NCBI GenBank assembly: GCA_026119935.1
Contig: JALRMH010000027.1
Span: 186,001-250,000 of the forward strand
DNA: 64,000 nucleotides
Reading direction: 5' to 3'
Origin: Endothia cerciana
Taxonomy: Eukaryota > Ascomycota > Sordariomycetes > Diaporthales > Cryphonectriaceae
Positions 46,970 to 58,500 of the stretch are shown here, one piece after another. Within the stretch, counting starts at the first letter, position 1. The number at the start of each line of letters is the position of its first letter. The position numbers were made by a program, and so were the translations under genes. The notes under the pieces were generated by a model. It made no database searches. It was not told where the DNA came from and saw only the letters and a program-made list of their open reading frames with translations.

Positions 46970-47975
46970 TCTGGCGTAGGTCCCGGTGAGAAATGGCGAC
47001 GGCCGAGACAGCCGGGGCCGATCTCTGAGCTATCATGGGACTGGCATGCCCATATATCAAGGCCAGCGCAATGAGCATGCCATGACGAAGGAGAGTTGAT
47101 GATGAATACACAGGCAAACAAGAATATGAAAGAGACCTTGACAATGCAGGCATCCAGGAAGACACAGGGCGCTTGATTCTGCACTCAACTCTTTCTCTAC
47201 TATTCTCCAGGCTGCCGATTTAGCTCCAAAGCCATGTGCTGAGATACCCCTCGTCCCAGTCTTTGTTTAGAACATTACCGTGGCTACATGAAAGGATCAC
47301 GGGAGCCTTGAAACACAACGAGAAGTTGTTATCAGGACAAGAGCCATTGATCATTGGCCAGGCTTGTCTGGTCTTGCGGGAAAGGATGAGTTTGGGCATT
47401 GTAGCTTACTTGATGCTGCCGAGGCTGGCGTAGCCAGGAGAAGGGGAGGGGAGAGGCGAGGAGAGGCGAGGAGAGGTGAGGAGAGGAGAGGACCAAGATG
47501 AGGTTGAAGATGATGAGTAAGGCTGAGAGTTTCCACCTGGGAGCGTGAGGAAAATAACTCTGCCCTGGACCCCTGTCGAGGAGGAGGGGTCCCTGCCTGC
47601 CGGGTGATCTCTATTCCGCCCGGCAGCAACAGGGCCTCGAGGGACCCCGCCATAAGCTCCCGACGTCATGCCGGAGACCCCACGGGGCACTCGCTGGGAG
47701 AACCTACTACCCAGTAGCGACGCCGACGCAGGAACAAAAGAGCAAGCAAGCACCTTGGCACCTCGGCAGAGGGGGGGGAGGGGGGGGGAAAACTGCCCTG
47801 TTCTCTCCTCTGCCTCTCCTCTCCTCTCCTCTCCTTATCCTACTCCCCTCCAACCTTGATCAGATCGAGTAGTACGCTCTCCGGAACCAGCCCCCTCGAA
47901 CCCGACTGAGCCTCCTCCTGCCCCTCCTCCTGCCCCTCCTCCCGACCCTCTCGACGCCCTCGACATCTTTTCATC
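46970..47975. other. Divergent promoter region, 1 kb
   Basis: Between the Pro/Gly-rich gene and the hydrolase fusion. It includes a G/A-rich block of imperfect GAGGAGAGGCGAG repeats at about 47440-47493, and a C/T-rich block at 47800-47970 immediately before the fusion gene start, as is usual for fungal 5' leaders. Confidence 0.5.
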
Positions 47976-49607
47976 ATGTCTCACAGCCCAGGCATGCTCT
48001 ACGTGACTATGCAGCCCAAGCCGGGCCTGTCCCTCGACCAGTTCCACGACTGGTATAACAACGAGCACGGCCCGACCCGCCTGCGGCTCCCCCAGATCTT
48101 CACCAACGGCCTGCGCTACGCTGCCACCGACGGCGAGCAGCCGCACTTCCTCGCCGCCTACGACGTCACCTCCATGCACCACCTCGACACCCCGACCTAC
48201 ACCTGCCTTCGCGAGAACAGGAGCCCCCGCGAGGGCGAGACCATCGGCCAGGTCGACGTCCGGCGCTACTTCTACGACCTCGTCTCCGAGCGCAGCTCCC
48301 CGCTCTTCAGGCCCATCGAGCAGCTCACCGATGACGAGGCCGAGGGCCAGGTGCTGGTGGCCGTCGAGAACACCGTGACCGCCGTGGAGGGGGCCGAGCA
48401 GGCGCTGGACAGGTGGTACGAGGAGGAGCACACCCCGATGCTGTCCAAGGTGCCGGGCTGGCTGCGGACGCGCCGCTTCAGGACGGCCACCAGCCTGGAC
48501 AAGGAGGCGCCCCTGAAGTACCTCATCCTCCACGAGTACGCCAGGGAGAACGGGCTGGGGGGCCCCGAGTACAAGGCCGCCACGAGCACCAGGTGGAGGG
48601 ACGAGATCTTCGAGAAGGTCGTCGCCAGCAAGCACAGGAGGACGTACTCGCTCTTCTACGTGTTCGGGCCGGGGCCGAGGGACCTCGCCTCCCTGGCCAG
48701 GCTGCCGGCGGAGAAGGCATTCGTGTCCTCGGACGCCAGGATAAGGACGACGCCTAACGACGGCAAGCCGGTGCTGCAGGCCTATGCCACCACCAAGGAC
48801 GGCCTCTCGATCCCCTACCGGCTGGAGGGCAGCCCGGACCCCAAGGCGCCCACCATCGCCTTCTGCAACTCGCTCCTCACGTCCCTACACATGTGGGATC
48901 CCCTGGTGGAGATCCTGAAGAAGGCCCGGCCCGGGTTCCGCATCCTGCGGTACAATACCCGGGGACGACACGCGGTCCCCGAGCCGCCGGTACCGGCGAC
49001 CCTGGACAGGGTCGCCGACGACCTGGCAGCGGTGTTGTCGGCCCTGAGGATCGAGAAGCTCCACACCCTGATAGGCGTCAGCATGGGCGGCGCCACCACC
49101 CTCAAGTTCGCGCTGAAGTACCCGGGCAGGCTCGACCGCTTCGTCGCCTGCGACTTCAACGCAAACAGCTCCGAGGCCAACACGCAGGCCTGGAAGGACC
49201 GCATCGCGGTCGCGGAGTCCACGGGCGAGGACGGCACCCCGGGCATCAGGAAGCTGGCGGGCATGACGGTCGAGCGCTGGTTCCACCCGCACACCATGAC
49301 GGCCAAGGTGGACGTGGCGAGCTGGATGACGGAGATGGTCGCCGACAACGACGTCCAGGGGTTCAGGTACAGCTGCCAGGCGCTGTGGGACTACAACATG
49401 CGCGGGGAGCTGAAGGGGTGCGCCGTCCCGGGGCTGCTGGTGGTGGGCGAGGGTGATGGCAAGGGCGCACTGGTCAGGGCGATGGAGGGCTTCAGGGACA
49501 GCGTGGGCGGGAAGGGCGCGGAGCTGAAGATCGTGCCTGATGCAGGGCATCTGCCAATGTGTGAGAGCCCGGGGGCCTTCTGGGAGGCCATCGCTGGGTT
49601 CCTGTGA
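47976..49607 (+). CDS. EthD-like dimeric barrel fused to alpha/beta hydrolase
   Basis: Single exon, 543 residues. Two EthD-like ferredoxin-fold (dimeric alpha-beta barrel) units come first. Unit 1 is at about 6-105, with FHDWYNNEHGPTRLRLP, and unit 2 at about 125-235, with DRWYEEEHTPMLSKVPGWLRTRRF. The repeated W-Y-x-x-E-H-x-P marks the duplication. An alpha/beta hydrolase domain follows at about 266-543, similar to 3-oxoadipate enol-lactonases, with the nucleophile elbow GVSMGG (Ser369), VGEGD near the acid residue and the catalytic His in DAGHLPM (His525). EthD-like domains often bind or cyclise small aromatic compounds, and enol-lactonases open lactones of aromatic breakdown. A joint role in turning over an aromatic or polyketide compound is a reasonable inference. 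No signal peptide, so cytosolic. Confidence 0.88.
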   Translation: MSHSPGMLYVTMQPKPGLSLDQFHDWYNNEHGPTRLRLPQIFTNGLRYAATDGEQPHFLAAYDVTSMHHLDTPTYTCLRENRSPREGETIGQVDVRRYFYDLVSERSSPLFRPIEQLTDDEAEGQVLVAVENTVTAVEGAEQALDRWYEEEHTPMLSKVPGWLRTRRFRTATSLDKEAPLKYLILHEYARENGLGGPEYKAATSTRWRDEIFEKVVASKHRRTYSLFYVFGPGPRDLASLARLPAEKAFVSSDARIRTTPNDGKPVLQAYATTKDGLSIPYRLEGSPDPKAPTIAFCNSLLTSLHMWDPLVEILKKARPGFRILRYNTRGRHAVPEPPVPATLDRVADDLAAVLSALRIEKLHTLIGVSMGGATTLKFALKYPGRLDRFVACDFNANSSEANTQAWKDRIAVAESTGEDGTPGIRKLAGMTVERWFHPHTMTAKVDVASWMTEMVADNDVQGFRYSCQALWDYNMRGELKGCAVPGLLVVGEGDGKGALVRAMEGFRDSVGGKGAELKIVPDAGHLPMCESPGAFWEAIAGFL

Positions 49608-49920
49608 GACGACACCCCGAGGGTGGGAAGATGAACCATGACGTATCTGTCTCGTGCCTGGGTTGTATGTACTTTTTCCCAACCTGACCAGGCCGCGGTC
49701 TTGCTCGCGAGAAAATGAGAAATACAATACAACGAATGGGCTGGTGATCTCACCAGCAAGAACGGACGTACACCATCCGATACCCTCGGCCCAGTCTGTG
49801 TTGCTCTGAATTCCCATCCGGTAAAACAGCTTGCATGCAGTGTAGCAGCGACACACCTGTAGCCACCCCCCTCCGTCCCCCCCAAGCCCCCACACCGGGC
49901 ACGATTTCACCCCGACGTGA
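49608..49920. other. Spacer between convergent genes
   Basis: Shared 3' region of the hydrolase fusion and the SEC-C gene; nothing else seen. Confidence 0.5.
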
Positions 49921-50700
49921 TCATGCAGCCGCGGTCGCCTTGCCGACAGCACCCTCGGCACCCTCGGCGACCCCCTCCTCCCCCTCGGCCTTGCCGCAGC
50001 ACTTCTTGTACTTGTGGCCCGAGCCGCAGTAGCACTTGGCGCCCCGTGACATTGGTGGGACCCCGAAGCTGGCGATGGCCTGCGACCTCTCCTGGGTCAT
50101 CTGGACCATGAGCTCCTTGGCCTCCCCCTTGAGCGTCCTGTCGCAGGCCTCGCTGCCGCAGCACGCGACGGTCATGATGATGACGAACGGGTCCTCGGAC
50201 TTGTGCAGGTACTAGAGATTTTGGTTTAGCCGGGATTAAGATTTAGACTTTCTCGCTCGGGTGAGCCCCCGTATGTACCGCCCCCCCCCCCCTTTCCCTC
50301 CACCCCGCCCGACAGGTCATCAATGACAGTAAATAAACGAGGGGGGTTCGGTCCCTCCGTCGGGTTGGGGACAGGCTGGCAGGCAGACAGGCAGGGTATG
50401 AACTTTTGTGTATGTGTGTGTGTGTGAAGAGAAGAGACTCACCGACATGGGCGTGGCGACGATGGTGGTCGAGGCCCTCTCGCAGCCCTTGGCCGAGCAC
50501 TTGTCCTCGCACGCGTCCAGGGCCTCGCCGGCGTGCTTCATGACGACGGGCGCCAGCGTCAGCTCGAACATCTTGGGCATGGCCGGGTTCATGACCGCCT
50601 CGGGCCCGATCAAGGACCTGGGCACGTCCTCGCGGAACTCGAGCTGCCGCTTCTCGCAGAGGAACTGCATCCGGACCGACTGCTTCGCGGCGCTCGACAT
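49921..50700 (-). CDS. SEC-C zinc-motif protein
   Basis: Two exons on the minus strand, 50700-50443 (86 codons) and 50211-49921, with a 231-base intron (GTGAGT donor, CTAG acceptor) in phase 0; 182 residues. The second exon has a SEC-C motif at about 145-159: CYCGSGHKYKKCC, the C-x-C-x8-C-C zinc ligand set first known from the C terminus of bacterial SecA. A further Cys group sits at the centre (DACEDKCSAKGC in exon 1 and ACCGSEACDRT in exon 2) and may bind a second metal. The C terminus is Ala/Gly/Glu-rich. Small stand-alone SEC-C proteins occur widely in fungi without a known function. The intron carries a GT microsatellite (about 50406-50426). Confidence 0.85.
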
Positions 50701-51682
50701 CTTGGGCGGGAGGCGGTCTGTGTATGATAAAACGGGGCGTGTGTGTGTGTGTGTGTCTGCGTGTGTGCTGGAGGCCTGGGCTGGGAGGGGCTGCTTGCTG
50801 GGTCCTGCTGCTGGCTATTCTCCTGGAATAAATAAGTCAAGAATGAGAGTGGGCTGGACCAAGAAGGTGTGCTAATATGTAGGGAGAAGTAATTGGGTTA
50901 TTATCTCTTTGGCAGCTATGCCCAGCGTGCTCTCCTGCCCCCGTTTAATGATCGTGAATAGTCCTGAATGGGTTGAGGTTGACGTGAACCCTGGGCGGCG
51001 GGCGAGTAAGGAGTAATGAGCGATGGGCTAAGGGTGGAGGTCGAGACCCCCGTAGGCTCACGTTAGGGTGCTGCGGCGGCACCGCGCCCGAGTGGTCCAC
51101 CGCCCTGTTTCTGATACGTGTCATGCTAGAGAGTCCCACCCCTCAGTGCCCCCCCCCCCCAAAAGTGTCCCCCCCGCCCATCTTGGGAAAAAGGAGAACT
51201 CCCCTTAATAGGGGTCCAGTCACGTGGTCACCCCAACTCTCAACGCCCTTCATTCAGGGGCTTCTGCACAACGCAGAGCAGCTTGACTATGGGCGAAGAT
51301 GGCCGGTCCGTGCAGCGGGAATCTGGCCTCAGTTCGCCTGGGTGACACGACATCTATAAAACATGGTGATCAAATCCCTCCTGGCATGCTTGCGTCCTTG
51401 AGCAAGTACAACCCGAGAAAGTGGGAGCAATCAAGCAGAAGTGATATACACATTTGAGAACGCCTACATGTCTCATCCGTCAGGTTGTGCATTCCTCAAG
51501 ACAACACTAAACACTGCGGATGGGCAAGGCGCTGCAGAACACTAGCCATTCAATATATACCTACCGCAGAGTTCTGCCGATGTGACTCTCAGCAACTTGT
51601 GTTTCCTGAAGAGAGAAAGTATAAGCCCGGGCCTTGAATCAAGAGCCTCGCGCAGCTGTACAGCATCAGATGCTCATCCTGA
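50701..51682. other. 1 kb intergenic
   Basis: Promoter side of the SEC-C gene (with a GT run at 50742-50760), then AT-richer DNA with a C run at 51151-51160. No gene recognised. Confidence 0.5.
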
Positions 51683-54015
51683 TCAGAATATGAGAACTGA
51701 CTCCCGCTTCCAGTTCTCAAATCCAAGGCCCATGCCTCGCAGTTCCATACGAAAGAAGCCAACACGATAAAAATGACCCTCCTCCTCATCCCGTAACAGT
51801 AGTATACCTCTGCAATACTCGTCTTCCTCTCCCGAATTAATCGCCGTTGAAAGCGCGAACATTCTGATATCCTGGTCCAGATCTTCCCCTCCCTGGTTTT
51901 CTGGGGTGCATTGCCAGTCAAGGCTGTATTGAATGCGTGTCGCGGGAGTCTCCCATTGGAGACCCTCGTTGCTACCGTCAGATAGCCGAGTTCCAGCGCC
52001 TGGATTCAACGGAGACTGACACAGCAGGCCTGATAACCTCAGATATGAGCCAGGGGAGACCCGGCCCATTGGATCTGGCCCCGCGGTGATCACTTCTTGA
52101 TCGTCCATCTGTGGCTCGAAGTCTATGCCCCATTGCACAGTTAAAAGGCCTTGACTGTCCCAGTTCGCCGTCCCCTGACGTGACGCCCAGGACCAACTCG
52201 GCGCAATATAGTTTTTCGCGTCCCTGAATCCCTTCATCATGTCATGGAAAGATTGCTCCTGACCAGACAGCCTCCAGCAAAGCTGATGCGGCCAACTATC
52301 GGACCAGGTGCCAGCAAGGTAGAGTGCCGATCCCCTTCCCGACGACTTGGAGTTTCGGTCCAGGAGTTTTGCTAGACCAGAGACCGCCGGAAGCCTGTCA
52401 GCCGGACTTGTCAAGTTTTTCATGGAATACTCGGGCATACACGACGTCCACGACCTGCGATCGTAAGCGTGAGTAGGTCCCCGGCGATATAAGCCCCCAT
52501 TCTCAGACCGCCCGCCATGATCGCATTTGAAGTGCATCATTGTTCTCCCGAAGATGAGTAGTCGTCTTGAAACCTGTTGCTCCTGCCACACCCATCCGCG
52601 TGTGTCCCACTTACTGATACTCAGGTCATCACGAAGCGACTGCTCGTCTCTGCTACTATGTCCAGAATATGGAGTCAAGGACAGAGAAAACACACCCGCG
52701 ACGGCCGGATTTAAGGATGATCGAAAGTCGAGATCGATCATCTTGTGTGGCCGGCACAGGAATCCCTCGTGAAAGGACTCGGACGCGGCTGCGGCTATGG
52801 TGATGAAAGCGTTATGGAATATCTCATACATCCTCCCCGCCTCTCGGGCCCAGTCCTCAGCATCATCTTGGATAATGCACAGGGCATCGACCCAAAGATA
52901 CCTTATTTCCAGGGTGCGTGCGACGGGTGATGGCATCTTGCAAGCACTGCGGCAGGTCCGACAATACAATCCGGGCGTGGTGCTTGTCGATCGTGTCTGT
53001 GGTAAGTTTGACAGGTGGTTCCGGACTTCCCCAGCAGTAACTAAGCGCGGCGTACTTGAGAGCAGTCTTATGAGAAGGGTTTAATGTCAAGCCATCCTTG
53101 TCGTGAATATCCACCAGGGCTATATATCGTCAGGCACAGGTTGGCCACAGTCTGGTGAAGTGGCTCGGTCACCACAGCTAGGAAGGTGCGGATAGAGATC
53201 CAGAATGCGTGTGGGTAAAAAAAGGCGCTTCGGTATGTTGCTGGCTGCGATCCTTGGTAAAACTGGCCCATCTGGCGCAGTAGCCAGATGGAGTGATGCA
53301 TTCATTAATCCAGTTCCGGACCATGGAAATGTTGCCCGGGGACCATGGCAGCTCTTCCTTTAGCTTCGCTCTTTGGGCTGAGCCACCTGTTGCAAGTATA
53401 TTCGCCTGTGACCTGTCAATGTCCAAAGGCCGTGTCGGCTCTCAGTACTCATTGAGGCATACCTTGCACGGCGTAGATTGGGAACCGGATATGAGGTCTT
53501 CCCCGTCCCCGTGACACGGAGTTGAGCACGCTCACTACAACAGCCCTGAGGACCAAGCGTTCGTGGCCGTATGTCCAATCGTACTGGATCCGGAGGCTCA
53601 CTTTCTCAGAGCCCAGCTTCAACGGAGACCTTCCATGGTACTCCCGGCGAAGTGCGTGGTTTACCGCAGCGCAGAACTGGCATCCGGAGGCGGCAGCGGA
53701 CGATAGCTCTGGTAGGTCTGGCCAAAAATCGTGCCGGATGTAGTCGATGCCTCCGTAGACAGGAAAATCGCTGACTCTTATCCACCCCTCAGTGCCGATG
53801 CACTTCCCTCCGCGGATGCAATTATCTGTGCCGACGCACCACCCTCCGTAGATGTACTTCTCTCCGCCTTCTGAGGTACAGATGTACGGCCCCACAACTC
53901 TGTCGTCAAGATGCAACGATTTATTGCAACGTTCGCATAGCGCAGCATTGGCGAACCCTTCGGGCATCGGGGGTTCGAAGGGGAGTGGCACTACTGTTAC
54001 GTCTTCTGAGAGCAT
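51683..54015 (-). pseudogene. HET-domain protein gene disrupted by frameshifts
   Basis: Minus-strand HET family gene. The N-terminal part (from ATG at 54015) reads CERCNKSLHLDD, a short Gly/Cys duplication, FPVYGGIDYIRHDFWPDLP and CQFCAAVNHALRREY, the usual opening of this subclass; an intron probably follows near 53510-53460. The next pieces are in different frames: WSPGNISMVRNWINEC (about 53340-53290), then PKRLFLPTRILDLYPHLP (about 53240-53180), then KYAALSYCWG (about 53050). At about 52924-52928 the chain LPQCLQDAIT jumps frame by one base into VARTLEIRYLWVDALCIIQDD. After that, 52918-51683 is one long open frame with the normal HET C-terminal half (AFITIAAAAS, DTRGWVWQEQ, YIAPSWSWAS). 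At least two frame changes with no intron to explain them make it a likely pseudogene, although the C-terminal half is intact. Confidence 0.82.
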
Positions 54016-57000
54016 CTTGATGTTGTGTCGAGGCGATAACTTGATTTGACTAGATCTTTCTACCAAGGGAGGGAGCCAAGTAATTAGCGCCCTGCTAAGT
54101 ATCTATATACGACACAGAAGACCCCTGGCTTTGCCGGTCACATACTTTATACTTGTCATGGCTGACCTTCGTGGCTGTGCAAGGTCTGCAATGCAGCCAT
54201 ATCTGATCACGACACACCCTTACACGTTAGAGCTAGCTGTAGGACCGATTTGCCTCTCTGTTAGTGGCGCTTTGCGGGGCCAATGAACGGCGGGCCTCGC
54301 TGACGCCCAACAGTATGCGCCATAAGGGGGGTGCTGCCGACTGTGGCGCTGCATGTACCTAACTATGGGATCCGGTCTTACGTGCATTGGATCCTTGTAC
54401 AGCTCTATGTAAGCTGTCAGAGGCATGATAGCTGCCAGGCAGCCGGGCCAGATAGTCCCGCTATCCGCTAAAGGCTGAGACCAACTAGCTCGATAATAAA
54501 ATGAGGAATTGCCACTCAGAAACTATGTCGTTTCTCGATATAGAGATGGGTGATGGGTTCTGGGAGCCTTGGGGCCCAATGGGCATGCGAGGCTGGTCGG
54601 TATACTCTAGGGCTCTGAAGGTCTACCAATACCTCCTTCAAGTCGGTGAAAACTCCTAGTCGCGGACTTTGGGTCTACTTGGCACCACCTACGGTGATGG
54701 AAAAGAACGGAGCGTCGAAAGCGGCTAAGTCTGTTTTGATGAAATGGCCGCCTCGGAGCTATTTAACCATTTTGATCAGTAAGCCTTTCAGTCGAATGTC
54801 CGAGGCGGTTGCCTTAAGAGCTGTGAGACATATTTCAGGAGTGAAGGGGACGTACCGGTATTATGCTCGGCCGGTCTTCATCTGGGTGATAGAAGGCATT
54901 GATTTTCAGACGATCTGGGGGGAATTCTACGCTTACAGACCTTCCGGAGCACATCATCTGCCAAAAGCTATCTACGGTAGTAGCCTCCTAGGCAACTCAA
55001 AGGCCAGTCCGGTGATGGCAAGAGGTATCAGTTCGCCATCATAGGAGTTCCGGGCTTGTTGATTCTCAATCTCGGAATCTAATCGCTGTCTGCCTATCGG
55101 AATCGAGACTGATTCAACGGATGGTCGAGCAAAGATGCGCGATGGGTTACTGGTGGCTTTGTTTTCGAGTCGCCTGATCATCAGTCTGGATGCACATAAT
55201 ACGTAACATGTCTTTCCTCTTATACCCGAGATATGCAGAGCTTGAAGTTCGCCTTACAGAGTAGCCTTACAGGGTACTGCTTAATGGCCTCCACAACCGT
55301 AAGCAACACTACCTCGCCCTAAAGTAGAGTTTGCTCACCCTTATCCTTGGTCGTGAGTCGTCACTGTGCGCAGACAGTACGATCATCTACGTATTCGCTC
55401 TTGATGGGCTTCTCTATAATTGAGTTCAGCCGACAAGTGGCCACGCGATGGTTAGCTGGTGCAGGGGAGGGGGTAAGAAAGCAAGTAGAATATACAGCTG
55501 TCTCAAAAAGGTGCTTACCTAGGTATTGGACAACTCTCTAAATGTATGTACAAGCCCCACCCAACCCGTCCTGGACATCTATGCATCCTGCTGACCATTG
55601 TGGGTGCGAGTACAACGTGCAAATATTAACGGATCTCTGCAGAAATCACACTGTAGCGATACGTGTAAGCTTCGAGAGGTCTCGTCACATTGGTACGGCA
55701 TACGGCTCCCGACGGCTGGCCCGGGGCTGTCGTTACACCTTTCCGAGCCATGTCTCTGATGACCGCATGAATGACACCATGCCCGCTGCTGTATAATTAA
55801 TGAGTTTTCTGACTTGCCGGTCGGTCCTTTTTTCCAGCTTCTGTGTTTCCTGCGTCTCCTGTGCACCGTGGCTGCTGCAGCAGGTGCTTGGTGATGTTCA
55901 CAGTAACCCTACCAAGTGTTGAATGATGGGAATGAACACAGTGCAAAACGATAAGATGGCCCCCAAAAAAATACATCAGAGTACTTGCATGTGCGCCATT
56001 TCCCATCACGGCACATTAGCACAGCGACAACGCTGCACCGTGGCTCGACGATCTTGTTGGCGAACCAACGAAGCTAACTCAGGATGCAAGACTGAGGCCT
56101 TGCGTCGCCTATTGCAGGTGTCCCAGCCCCAGGACTCCCAATTGAGTCCAAAATGGGCCCCCAACTTGCCGAAACTTTTTGTTGAAGCTGGGTTGACCGA
56201 TACGGAATCGGATGTGCGTGGAAATGCCGGCGTCTTTGGCCTACTTCAACCATGAGTGCAACTCGGTGCTCCACGAATTGCTGGCCCGCCAGAGCAAGAA
56301 CGAGGAGGTCGCCAAGGCAGCCGGCGAGCCCATGCCTGGGGTCGCGGCAAAAACCAAGAAGGAAGCTTGGTGGGCGTTCACCAGGTGGACTGTCATTGAG
56401 AGGAAGTCGCAACATGTGGGGTCTTGAGTACATCCTCCGAGGATTTCTTGGATAGGTAGAACTACTGGCGGCAACTTCAGTGCTTCTGGGTTGAACAATG
56501 TGATGAACAGCCTGATCATGATCGGAGTCGAAGCCGTATACTCGGTGACGAATTCGTTGTGGATCAGGGTTTGCAGCTTCACAACCTGGGTACAGAAGTA
56601 TCAGGGTGGCACGAGATGCCTTGTCAAAATCCTAGCCAGAGGAGCAACCATGTGCAGTAATTTAACTGGAAGCTATATACGTGCAGGACTGCAGAGCAGC
56701 GATCTGGTCAACTGGGTAAATACGATGTACGCTCGTAGGGGACTCATAAGACTCCAGGAGTAGTGTAAAAAGTGGGCATGTGTGGCCGCTCACCTGCAGG
56801 CGCTGCGTGCTTCTGTCACTGGCCAGCCCATGTCGGCTCGGCTACTCACAATTGCCCTTCTTGTCGAGTTGCATTTCATTCGGAACATTCTCGTCATATT
56901 CACGGCATGGACGGCTCAGGCGTACAATGGTCAGGGATTCCAAATGGTAGCTCGGTGCCAATAAGGCTCTCGTGGGCTCGTCACACTGATACCAAAGCCT

Positions 57001-57517
57001 TCTTTCCGTCTTTAGCACCGACCTACCATTTGGACAAAAGGTTCGGGTGTTTCGGCACCTATGATTGGGCCACAACTCGAAGGTTGGTGGTGATCCGGAA
57101 GGATCAACGGTTCTGTGTATAGTGGCTAGGTTTCGGGTAGACAGTGTTGTGCACAGGAAGAAATACTATGTGGCTTTGGGAGCCAGCCAATGCAGCCCAG
57201 AAGCGAGACTGCCGCCGAGTTGCCCTGCTTACAGGGTTACATATGTATGGTACATACGTAGATACGGAGTAGGAAATCACCTTTTCAATATTTCCTACAT
57301 ATACAGTACCACACTGTGCATGTCACAGGTAGGTTGCCTGTTCCCGAGCAGTGCTCTGTTTCTGGATATTTCTTGCTTATAAAAAGCGAGCATCCCTCCC
57401 GAGTAATCAGAAGTGGTAGAAAGCAAGACAACAACGAAATCCAGAAATCACCGTCTTTCAAACCAAATCCTTCCGCTATATCCTTTGTTTCTTCTCACTC
57501 ATCCAGAGCTTCACACC
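54016..57517. other. 3.5 kb without a supported gene
   Basis: Lower-GC DNA. Only short frames are present; the longest on the minus strand, 56241-56582, has hydrophobic stretches but no motif or splice context I can support. It contains several TACCTAGGTA-like and other short palindromes but no recognisable element ends. The last 130 bases are the leader of the gene at 57518. Confidence 0.45.
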
Positions 57518-58500
57518 ATGGGCCTTCCTCCAGGGCCTCTCAGCTTCGATGACTCCAAGGTCGGTACCGTCAAGGTACCGATGTTGGAATCGAGTGGCTA
57601 CGATCTAAGTCCGGATGAGCTCAAAAAGATATTCGGCATCGACGCGTCACGCTTTGGCGCCTTGCCTAAGCGCATCGTTGTCCCCGTCCTGGATGGGCGC
57701 TGGTACGTGGAGCAGTGGTACTCGGTCACTGGCTGGCTCTACATTCTTGAACCGGTCGCTTGGATTCCCCAGGTGTCGCACGGACGGACGGAACCGGTGT
57801 CCAAGTTCAAGAGGGAATACACCAAGGAGGTCAAGAATGTCAGCGAGACTAAATTCAACGCGTCTGCCTCCGCCTCTCTCGAAATCGAGGCTGGGGGTTC
57901 ATACATGGGCATCACGGCTTCTATCAAGTCATCCAACCAAATCAAGTTCGAGGTCTCTCAGTCCACAACTGTGGACGAGAAGCTCAAAGAATCTGGGGAG
58001 GTGGGCGATGTCCCTGTTCACGAGCTCTTCGTGTACCCAAACCTGAGGTGCAAAGTTGTCAAGAAGCAGCGCATCGACTATACCATCAACGACTCGAGCC
58101 AAGAGCTCAAGTGGACCCCTGATAGCTACCGTAAGGGATACTGGAATGAACGATGGGTCGGCGATCCAAACCTTGGCCCACTGAAGAAATTGGCCTGGCA
58201 CCCAGTTCCCATGAGTGGCAATGGGTTAGCAGGCAAAGCCTACATCCTTGCCACGCCTCAGAACGCAGCCAACGGTGACGTCGACATCACCACTGTCATG
58301 TCTCGCCAGGGATGGATTGACTGGTACCATTACGACATTCCGTGGGAGACTACCTCGGATCAGATCATCACCTTGGCTGTGCCAAACAACACCATCGCTT
58401 TCAAGCCTACCGGAACATGGGCCGTTCTTGTGAGTTAATCCAAATCTTGAAGTGCATATACATAGCTGACACCGTTTTCCAGCCCGAGCGAAAGAAGTAA
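57518..58500 (+). CDS. Unknown protein with pore-forming-protein-like Ser/Thr beta stretch
   Basis: Exon 1 is 57518-58429 (304 codons) and exon 2 is only 58483-58500 (PERKK and stop), with a 53-base intron (GTGAGT donor, CAG acceptor, AGCTGAC branch-like site); 309 residues. Without splicing the frame stops 8 bases into the intron. No signal peptide. The centre (about residues 125-180) is a run of alternating Ser/Thr/Ala and hydrophobic residues (KFNASASASLEIEAGG and FEVSQSTTVDEKL). Such runs form the membrane-inserting hairpins of aerolysin/ETX-MTX2-type beta-pore-forming proteins. The N and C parts are rich in Trp and Tyr (WYVEQWYSVTGWLY, GWIDWYHYDIPWE), as in carbohydrate- or lipid-binding beta domains. 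The family is not recognised with certainty; the pore-forming idea is an inference from residue pattern only. Confidence 0.7.

Noticed and set aside
48885..49961. 358-codon minus-strand open frame
   Set aside because: Antisense shadow of the hydrolase fusion, whose active-site motifs are intact on the plus strand.
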